This document shows, one piece after another, positions 45,899 through 64,000 of a DNA stretch of 64,000 nt. Each line of letters opens with the position of its first letter. Positions within the stretch are counted from its first letter, which is position 1. A program made the translations under genes and the position numbers. This DNA comes from Amoebidium appalachense (Eukaryota > Ichthyosporea), in assembly GCA_963693365.1 (NCBI GenBank), contig CAVNZM010000013.1:4278001-4342000 (forward strand). The letters are read 5' to 3'. The notes beneath the pieces are model-generated. The model was not told the DNA's origin. It was given only the letters and a program-made list of their open reading frames with translations, and searched no databases.

Positions 45899-46126
45899 AA
45901 TTTTTTCAACGACAGAAGTGATGGACCTTGCTCAGAGAGCTAGCTGCCTGCATGATACGGATCTTGGTTTTTGACAGTCCTGCAAGGCTGCCCACATCCA
46001 CATGTGAAATTATACATAACCATCAGTGCAAAATGTATAATGATAATTCTGAGTGCAGAAAATGATGGAGTAAAAATGCAGCGATTCTATGGCCTTTTTT
46101 TTTTTTTTTTTTCCCTGCCGGGGGTT

Positions 46127-46188
<62 letters not shown>

Positions 46189-46617
46189 GGGAGACATTTG
46201 TGGAGAAGGTGGAAAGGAAGGGGGGGGGGGGGGGGGGGGGAGGAATGGCGAAAGGAGGGGGGGGGGGGGGGTGAGGAGGGGGGGGAGAGAGAGAGAGCGA
46301 AGAATTCTCTCGTTCGATTTTCACCAGCTGCACGTGTTTCCCTTCTCTGATGCCTCTCGGAAGCTTTTATGTTTCTTCATTCTTTGCTTTATTTTTCCTG
46401 CTCTTCCTGTTGATAGCGCTGCTTTCTTTGCTCTGTTTAACAGAAGAGACAAAAGAAAATCAAATAGAATTAGAAAACAAAAGTAAGCAGCAACAGGCAG
46501 AGCAAGAGAAATAAAACAAGGAGGGAAGAAACGAAATAGGTTTCGAGAGGCGGCAGATAAGAGAAACATGACATTGCCGAGCTGACGCAAAAACCGAGCA
46601 AGAATATTCTAGCTCGT

Positions 46618-46651
<34 letters not shown>

Positions 46652-47699
46652 ACCTCCCCCCCTCTTCCCCTCCCCTCTTCCCCCCCCCCCCCCCCCCCCT
46701 TTCCTTCCCATCTTTTAGCAGAAATCACCCCCCCCCCCCCCCCCCATCCCCGCCCCCTCTCCCTCCCCAAGGCCTTAACAACTTGACGACGAAAACTTGG
46801 AGGCCTTCACATGGATGAACCCACACACGTGATGTCGCCCACTCTTACTCCTCCCCGCCCAGGGGCCCAGTTCTAAAACAATGAGAAGTCAATTCACACA
46901 GCATATTCCAGACTACAGAAAAAAAAGTTTCTTGTAGGGAAGAAAAATACATAGGCTAGCTAGTAAATTAAGGGGCACAAGTTACTTTTTGCGCATTACG
47001 ATTTCTTTTTCGGAGTCCTTTTGTGCGTTTTTGCGTGCCATTGTGTCTGGCTGTATTTCACGAGGTGGTGGTTATCCCATAGTGTGTGTCACTTGATCAA
47101 TGTTTTTTTTTTTTTTGAAAAATTATTGTTCTCAGAGCTCGAGCCCTGTGTGGCCCCAGTGCCCCCCCCCCCCCCCTCCCCTTCCCCTTCCCCCCCCCCC
47201 CCCCCCCCCCAATGATTATTACCAAAATCGTCGGCAATCTCCTCAAATGTCTTGATTGTGCCTTTATTACAACCCAAAAAAACATACGTGCACACGCTCA
47301 CACAGTGGCACGCAAGCATGCACGCACACACACCCACAGAAAATGGACACTCTTTCCACGTGCATAATTTCAAACCACACATGCACAAATTTTCCAGGCA
47401 TATCTCACCCCCAGGCACATGTGTCTCATGTGTAGATGGGCTCGGCAGCTGTGTTATATTTCTACACCACCGTCTATGCACTACTATGAGGGCTTGACTG
47501 AAAGAATTTACCCCAGAATTGCTTTGAATTATCGAAAGTTCATTGTGGCTCGAACAGTTCATCCTCCTCCACACAGACACATACACACTCTGTCTCTCTC
47601 GCGCGCTCTCTCCCTCTCTCCCCCCCCCCCCCCCCCCCCCTCCGCCCCCTCCCCCGCCCCCTCCCTCCCCCTTCCCCCTTCCCTCCCCCTCCCCCCTTC

Positions 47700-47762
<63 letters not shown>

Positions 47763-47961
47763 CTCTCTATATATCTCTCTCTCTTTCTCTCTCTCTCCCT
47801 CTCTCTCTCTCTCTCCGTTTCTCTCTCACACACTCTCTCTCCGAGGCTCTTTCTCTCTCTCTCTCTCTCTTTCCCGCCTCTCTCTCTTTCTTTATCCCCC
47901 CCCCTCTCGCTCTCTTTCTCCCCCTCCCCCCTCTCTCTCTGCCCCCTCTCCCCCTTTTCCC

Positions 47962-47994
<33 letters not shown>

Positions 47995-48844
47995 AAAATT
48001 CTATCTCCTCCTCTCTCTTGCCAACATTTGTTTGCACCCCCCTCCCCATAACCACATCTCTTCCCACCATTGCTTTCTTCAACACTCCCGAACCCTACCC
48101 TCTTTCCCTCCTTGCACCCAACCCTGCCCCTACCCCCTCCTCCCCGCCCTGTCGTTTGTCCATTGCCACCGTGCCGCACCCCAACCTGCGGTATCCCCCC
48201 CCCCCCCCCCCCCCCCCTCCCCCATCCCCTCTTCCCCCACCCCCCTTCCCCCCTCCCCTCCCCCCCCCACTCCCCCCTCCCCCTGAACCCGCAGCTCCCA
48301 CCCCTCCTTCCTTTACCCCTTCGATTGTCCTAACATGCTCTACAGCTACTGTCCCCTCCCCTTCTCCCCCCCCCCCCCCCTCCCCCCCCCCCCCCCTCCC
48401 CGGATGCATGTCGACATCCGAGATGGTTGGATGACAACGTGTGTGTTTGACAATTGTTTGTGCCACCGTCTGTGGCCAGTTCTCTCGGCAGCTGTTGGTG
48501 CCACCGTGTGAAACGGCTAAGTACAGTATACCAAATGTACGACCAGATGTGGCTCGCAGCCCATGGTATCACCTTTGCTAGCCATGGTATATCACACAGT
48601 CACTTTGCTAGTGTATCACAATGTATTGTTATAAAATGCTTATATGTGCTATGAGGATTACAGGTCTTTTTGTGTCAAGGCGTTGAATAATAATTATGTT
48701 CGTTTTTGGATAACAATGTGTCAGGTCGTCCTTTTCGAGGTGACAGCCATGGTTATCCCAAGGTGTATGTTCCGATCAGTTTTATTGACACACAGTTATC
48801 TTTTCCAAGGGGTCATACGCCCGCGACACAAATCCCCCTCCCCC

Positions 48845-48888
<44 letters not shown>

Positions 48889-49369
48889 ACACACACCCCG
48901 TGACCCACCCACCCACCGGTCCCACCACCCACCGTCATAATACTACAGTATGCTAACCACAACCGACCGTCAATCTTCTCACATGCCTTATTTGTGCATC
49001 AATCACAAAAGCACATTATCGCACAATCAAGCCTCAAGCACGCTGACCTCGTTATTCCCCTCGTGTGGCACATTGACTTTGGGCAGCAGCACATTTGTGA
49101 ACATTATTATAAGATCAATGGTCATTCTTGATTTCTCCCTGCAGCTTGCGTAGGCATGTGCTCGGGGCTACGAATGCTGCCCATTGTGAAATCTCCCATA
49201 GTGTTTTATAATGTTTTACCCCCCCTCCCCCCTTCCCCCTCCCCCCCCCCCCCCCCCATCCCTCCTCCCACCCAATTCCAGGTGCCTATCGTGCACGCCC
49301 ACATTCCGTTGTACTCACACGTACATCTACTCCCACCCACACACCCACACACCCACACCCACCCACCCA

Positions 49370-49485
<116 letters not shown>

Positions 49486-50855
49486 GCTCACTCACTCACC
49501 CACACGCGTATCCGCACACACACGCACACACGCACAGAAAAGACACACAATTTCCGGCCAGCCCCCACCTCCCCCCCCATCCCCTTCCAAAAAAAAAAAA
49601 AGAAAAGAAAAGGAAAAAAGAAAAGAAAAAGCCAAGGCGAGATTGAAGACGTGTGCAAACCATTTATTGCACGTTTGCTTTACTGTTATTGTCGGACCCA
49701 ACCTTCTATGTCGACACTTCTATCCGTCGTGTGCCTCTGGGGTGGTGCTAAGGGCACCACCACCGGACGAAAGGAGCCTGCAAGGTCTGAAGGACCGGGC
49801 AAACCCCAGTCATCATTTTTATTGGGGGCTGTGTACTGAACGCGAGGCAAGCCTATGGCCGGGAGAATAAAACCTTGGACATCGTTATGGCACACCGAGG
49901 GCTTGGGCCTATGTCCTGGACGAAAGCCCCTCCCTTGGGTTGCACACCTCGTGCAATAAAAATACAAGATTAAAAACGGTAACGAATAGAAATACAAGTT
50001 TAAAAAGTGATTATATGTGCACCTGGGATGGTGGGTGGGGAGAACAACGAAAGACAAGAGCTAGAGAAGCTACTTATCATAGACGTGAATTGCTGGCTGA
50101 TGCAATATGCTAATGGTGCCCAGATCGATCTCTGATTGGCGCATGCGGAGGTGTTCCTGGTGCCACCTGAACTAATCGGAGAGGCCTGGGCCGCCGGCTG
50201 TCGTGGGGGCTCCCGCAGCATCTAACTATGTGCGGGGGCGCACCCTTCATCCGATCACCTAACACAACGGAGTCTACGTATGCCACAGAACACAATTCAA
50301 CCTTAACCCAGACACACTGATGCATGCCAGGCACCCAATTCAATGGAGTTATTGATGGAAAGACCTTTGGACATAACCCTGAAAGTAAAGAACATTAAAA
50401 ACAACATCGCGCGAAGCGCTTATTAGTTGGAGCCCTAGCTCCTTATGACACAACATCACTTTGCCACCGTGATGTGACACACACACACACAGCCAACAAC
50501 ATGCCACTGTTTGATAGGCAAATACCAAATTTAAATGGTTTGGTTGTATCAAAATGATTGATGATATATGCGTATTGTATCTCGAAACGGGTATTATGGT
50601 TCACCCAGGCACCTGCAATGCTGCCCAACAACCACAACACCAGGGCAATACTCTGTCTGCAAATCACATGAGTCGCTCGTGCACTTTAAGTTGAAAAACG
50701 GGAGGAGTGTAGAGGATATTAGGGGAAAGAGGGGAGGAGGGGGGGGGAGGGGAGGGCGGGGGGAGTTGGGGGGGGGGGGGGGGGGGGGGGGGAGGGGAGG
50801 AAGGGGGAGGAGCGGGGAGAAAACCTGGATCGCACTGTTGTTTGGAGCCAGGTGG

Positions 50856-50887
<32 letters not shown>

Positions 50888-50979
50888 ATATACAGTGGCA
50901 GTGGGGTAAAAAGGGGGGGGGGGGGGGGGGGGGGGTGGAGGAGGGGGGGGGGGGGGGGGATGGGGCTGGTATACTCGAA

Positions 50980-51040
50980 GATTACTGGCACCTTCTGATA
51001 GAAGTTGGGTCTTTTTGCTTACGTGCATCCTCACCCTCGT
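50980..51040 (-). pseudogene. Decayed copy of CRIPT exon 3
   Basis: On the minus strand this 61-base segment follows a CTACAG acceptor and aligns end to end with the 61-base true exon 3 (56300-56240). Shared blocks are GCACGTAAGC, CTTCTATC and the final AATC. Two compensating small indels and substitutions break the frame, create an in-frame stop and remove the GTAAGC donor. No other CRIPT exon relic was found nearby, so it is probably part of an old partial duplication. Confidence 0.55.
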
Positions 51041-51382
51041 CTGTAGCAAAAGAAGGGCATACGTTAAACTTGCTTGCTAATTTGAAACTTTGAAACTAAA
51101 ACAAAAAATAATATAAAAAAAGGAAGAAAACGAGAGAACTTCGAGGAAAACAGTGGGGGGAAACAGCAACAGATAGAGCCGGAGAACTTGATAACAAGAA
51201 ATTAAGGAACAAAAGGGGTTTTAAGGGGCGGCATGGAAGGGAGACACGTGAAGATGACGTCTAAAATGAGAGGGGGAATCCTAAGGTCCCCGTTCCCCCT
51301 CCCCCCCCCCCCCCCTTCCCCCTCCCCCCCTCCCCCCCCCCCTCCCTTTCTCTCAACTTTAAAACACATATGCTCCCCCCCC

Positions 51383-51485
<103 letters not shown>

Positions 51486-53522
51486 CATGAACAACCAGGG
51501 AAAAAAAAAAAGAAAAAAAGAGAAAAAAAAAAAAGAAAAAAGAAAAAGAAAAAAAAACCGTTCAATAATTTATCCACAATTGCTCTCCTCTCAGGGGCCC
51601 GGTTCCAATATGTAGGTGTGAGTTCAAGCACAAAATATTCCGGTTACGGAAATAAAAATCCTTGTAGGGGTCATGAATAAATCCAAATAATTCCTAAGTT
51701 ATTCGGCTATGTATGCTAGTATTTATGGGACACCATCTTACAAATGATTCTGCTTATAACTTGTCAAGACGGTGTTTCACGAGATGGTGGCTTATTGAGC
51801 TATATCATAGTGCGTGTCTCAATCAGCTGAATACTCGTTCCCAGGCAGCCCCATGTGTTGAAAATCAACCCCCCCCCCCCCCCCCCCTTTCCCTCCCCCC
51901 TCCCCCCCCCCCCAACCAACACACACACACACACACATACACCGTATCAATAGTGTAGCTGTGGCATACACAACTGGTCGTCGACCTCCCATGATGCATT
52001 GATTGTGTTCAGAACCTTTATCACAAACATAGTCTCCCACAATCAAACACCTCACATACAGTGACCACGATATATCATCGTGTGGCTTGGAAACACCCTT
52101 TTTTTGGGCAGCAGCCCCTTTGTGAACGCTAACTTCACATTCAAGGGGATACATCTCGCAGGCGCACCAGCATGTGCTTGGGGCTGTGAAATAGATGCTG
52201 CCCACGGTTAAAGCTGAAAGAACTATTTAGTGTTAATACTTCCCACCCCCCACCACCACACTCGCACACTCCCACCACCCACCAAATCATGCCCCCCCAC
52301 ACCAAGGCCTTTCGAATGGGTTGCTATTTAGGAGGCCTTCTGAAGTGTGAATGACCCGTAGTATTAATGTCTCCCCCCCCCCCCCCCTCCCCCCCCTAGT
52401 ACAGAGAAAGCAGACAAGTCAAACAAGGGAGGAGAGGGAAAAGCACTTTCATAATAGCATGAAAGCACCTACAAATTAAACGAGCGGGGGCCTCTCAGCC
52501 CCCCCCCTCCCCCCCCCCCCCCTCCTTCCCCCCCCCCCTCCCCCTGCCTTCCTTCCCCATCTTGCACCACATCCCCCCCCCCCCCTCCCCCCCCCCCCCC
52601 CCCCCCCCAAAAAAAATAAAAAAAATAAAAATATATAGTACTGAAAATGGACCCACGAAGGGGTGATGGCCCCACTATTGGGATCATTGCACTTTATTGG
52701 CCGCTCCCTCTGGCCAATCCGGAAACACAACATGTGCCTCATATGCATGATATATATGTACATCATAATACAGGCGGGAGCCACCCCTTATTCATGGTAC
52801 AGGGTGACGAGAAGTGGATAGGTGGGTGAGGAGTGTGGAAGAAAAGGAGGCCAGGGTGGCTAACGGAACAAAGGGAAACACAATACACCGGCCCACACAG
52901 CTACGGCACCAAGGGTGTGACCCACTAGGGCAAGGAAACATCAGGAACCGATTACCTCGCCATTGAAGAGACCACTGTGCTAGTAAACCACTAGGGAAAC
53001 CCACGATACTATCAGCTAGAGACCGTTTTTCACGGCCTGTGGAGCAAACATATTGCACTAACGGTTTGTGTATGTGGGTGCTTGCGTTAAATGTGGTGGA
53101 GAGGCATGTTTTGTGTTGTGCGGGTAAAAAGCGGTCCATGCGTGTGTGCAGGAGGGGAGTGTCGTGAAGGTTGGGCATCCATCCCATATTTATGCTATGA
53201 GACCAGACCACAACATATTGGGATTAAAGAAACAAGGTTCCTTGCCGTGGCAGGAATTCAAATTTAGATACTAATCATTCGGCTGTTAGTAACTGAAGAG
53301 GCTCAATATATACTTTTTGCACATTACCTTTCCTTTTTTTTCTTTTTGTTCGTTTTTGAATGTCATTGTGTCAGGCTGTGCTTCACGATGTGGTGGCTAT
53401 CCCCTTTCCCATGTGTTGTTTTTTGACGACACAAATATCATTTCCGATATCCTACTGTGCGTCACAAATCCCCCCCCCACCCCCTCCCCTCCCCCCCCCC
53501 CCCCCCCCCCCCCCACCACCAC

Positions 53523-53557
<35 letters not shown>

Positions 53558-54037
53558 ATTCCAAAAAAAAAAAAAAAAAAAACAGAAAAAAAAAAGGTGA
53601 AAAAAGGTGAAGGCGGAATCTAAGACCTTGAATTACGTTTGCACGTTTGCTTTACTCATTATTGTCGGACATACTCTTGAACCCAAACACACTGATTGCA
53701 TGCCCCAGGCACCAATTGGAGATCAAAGGAGGTTTTGAGGAAAACCCTTTAGACATCATTATAGAAGAAGAAAACAATAAAAACGAAAACCCGTTTAAGG
53801 TGGAGCTCTGGGTCCTTCTAACGCAACATCATTTTGCCACACACACACACAGACTACACACGGTCACTAACAGTGTGCCGTTACACAAGCAAAGGCCCAA
53901 TGCTTTATCATGCATCGAAACTGATCAATATATGTTTCATCTCTAAACGGGATTATGGTGTGGAAGGAGTGTTAAACTGACATTTAGATGCCAATGCCTA
54001 ACAGTTTTACTCATTATAAGTTCCCTCCCCTCTCCCC

Positions 54038-54068
<31 letters not shown>

Positions 54069-54187
54069 CCCCCCCCCCCGGCCCCTCGCACACACATCAA
54101 AAAAAAACAAAAACAAAACAAAACAAAAAATAAACAAAATGGATCAATCATAAGGAAAGCTGAACGGCCATTCCCATTGGTTAAAAA

Positions 54188-58901
<4,714 letters not shown>

Positions 58902-59776
58902 TTTGAGAGAGTAGACTGGACCCAAAAAGCGGTGGGTTATACGTAGTCGTTAATGTGAGAAAGGGGCAGAGTTTAGCTGCGTATACTGGAATAATATTAA
59001 CAATTGATGTGCGTGTAAGTCACCTTTTTCAGGAACCACAAACAAGGTGGTGAAAACGTGGAAAGATTTAAAGGTAGCGCGTGTCGGTTGAACAACCAGT
59101 TAGTTAGAAATACAAGAAAACCTCGAACGAATGAATACACAAGAGCGGAAGTGAAAGATCTATGTGCGTATACGTCGGGGATTCAGGGCCTTTGCTTGAA
59201 CGAATGTTGCACATGTATTCTTGAGTGATTTTGCTTTGCCAAAGGGATTCCTTCTTCCCTTTCCGCTTCATGTGAACGCCGGCCGTGGCAAGTTCAAGGC
59301 CTTGGGCAAGTTGCTCGGAGCCAGAACGGAATGCTGACGTCAGAGTAAAGAAGTTGCGTCATAGGACTCTTACTTCTATTTATGATTTCAAACACTGTCG
59401 TTGTTTTAAAATATGTATAAACCATTTTTAAAGCTATACTTTGTATGTTAAAGTGGTCCTAGTTTTTTGGTGTTTTATAGCTGTTGCCGCAATATTTATC
59501 GAAGTTCATCAATGACGTCATACGCCTTTCACTGAGTAAATATTTCGCCAAGCCTTGGTTTGTGAAAGCAAAGCGCGCGAACGGGGTGCCACGAAAACGG
59601 AGCCGGAGGTTATCACTTTTGTGCATGTTACAAAAATAACCCAATAAAGCACTTATATTTAGCACGTGGTACAGCAGTTGTTTGACTAAATACTGCAAGC
59701 CTTTGAGTTATTTTGAGAGCAAGAGCAAGATCCCTCCTTTGTGTCAGTAACAACTCGACTACGTTGAAACGAAAAC
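58902..59776. promoter_or_regulatory. Divergent promoter region of CRIPT and FIS1
   Basis: 875 bases between two divergent start codons, of ordinary composition and free of long simple repeats. Two perfect TGACGTCA palindromes lie at 59335-59342 and 59513-59520, the consensus site of CREB/ATF-type bZIP factors. Whether they act on either gene is inferred only. Confidence 0.5.
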
Positions 59777-63601
<3,825 letters not shown>

Positions 63602-64000
63602 AGTTACATTGTTTAATCAGAATAAATTATTTTTTAGATTTAGTTTAAAAAGAGATTGTGTCGATTTGATTTGTGTTCCTTTCTGTTTCGGTTTATTTTT
63701 TTTTTTTTTTTTTTTTACCGTCTCTTTTACTGCAAGAAGGTGTTCTTAGACTAGTAGATTTTTTCCGGGGGAGGGGGGGGGGGGGGGGGAAGGGAGGGGG
63801 GAGGGGGGAGGGGGGGTTAGTTCCCTGCTTTCATGGGGGATGTGTGTAATGTAGGACACATACTTTTCTTTGTGGCTGGTTCCCCTAACGTAGTTTTAAA
63901 CGATTGGTTTTCTGTTTAAACGTTCTATTTTGTTATGTCCAGCCTGGGGAGGGGGGGGGGGGGGGGAGGGGGGGGGGGGGGGGGATGGGGACTAAATTGA
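63602..64000. other. 3' flank of FIS1
   Basis: Contains AATAAA at 63621 as a likely polyadenylation signal, a T run near 63696-63716, and G-rich tracts at 63766-63816 and 63950-63985. No further gene is visible before the window ends. Confidence 0.6.

Noticed and set aside
46350-46400. A second CRIPT exon 3 relic around AAGCTTTTATG
   Set aside because: The match is short and gapped and falls within what T-rich DNA gives by chance.
51819-52205. Minus-strand frame with GSIYFTAPSTCWCACEMY, with a similar translation near 43893
   Set aside because: The related copies near 43.8 and 49.1 kb are broken by stops and indels in the same region, so I treat it as part of the diverged repeat, not a gene.

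Overview
The window is nuclear DNA of a eukaryote with many GT-AG introns. I cannot place the species. No prokaryotic gene organisation, CRISPR array, rRNA or tRNA was found. Coding exons are short (16 to about 500 bases). They are separated by introns and spacers full of poly-C/poly-G runs, (CA)n/(GT)n and (CT)n tracts, so most long open frames here are low-complexity artefacts. I rebuilt seven genes by hand from splice sites, reading phase and family signatures: an extended-PHD chromatin protein (387-6489, 5' end not found), ubiquitin-conjugating enzyme UBE2S (8712-13232), two ZIP metal transporters each fused to a multicopper oxidase (15190-23680 on +; 26178-35428 on -), a third ZIP gene without the oxidase (37056-40937, +), CRIPT (54188-58901, -) and the mitochondrial fission protein FIS1 (59777-63601, +). 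In every gene the exon phases join without a break.

The centre (15-41 kb) is a metal-transport cluster. Two genes with the same 12-exon layout lie tail to tail. Each encodes an eight-helix ZupT-like ZIP transporter. Its last helix runs, inside one uninterrupted exon, into a two-domain ceruloplasmin/hephaestin-type multicopper oxidase with a complete set of type 1, 2 and 3 copper ligands. The third ZIP gene is divergent from the second fusion gene and stops right after the last helix. I know of no described ZIP-multicopper oxidase fusion; this is the main candidate for a new system. In the usual ZIP topology the C-terminus is outside the cytosol, so the oxidase would sit at the mouth of the transporter and act on Fe(II), Cu(I) or Mn(II) before or instead of uptake.

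The 41-54 kb region has no gene I can support. It holds a degenerate, repeated patchwork of poly-C, (CT)n, (CA)n and A-rich blocks, a 252-bp inverted-repeat element with TA flanks, and a decayed copy of CRIPT exon 3. CRIPT and FIS1 are divergent, with an 875-bp region between them that has two TGACGTCA palindromes.

Two genome-wide habits stand out. C-rich tracts tend to lie on the sense strand of each gene, so the + strand becomes G-rich where genes run leftward. And (CA)n tracts often run straight into the AG of the 3' splice site. A short dispersed sequence occurs in introns of three genes, always in the sense direction and always ending at a C-tract, which suggests an introner-like or C-tailed mobile sequence.
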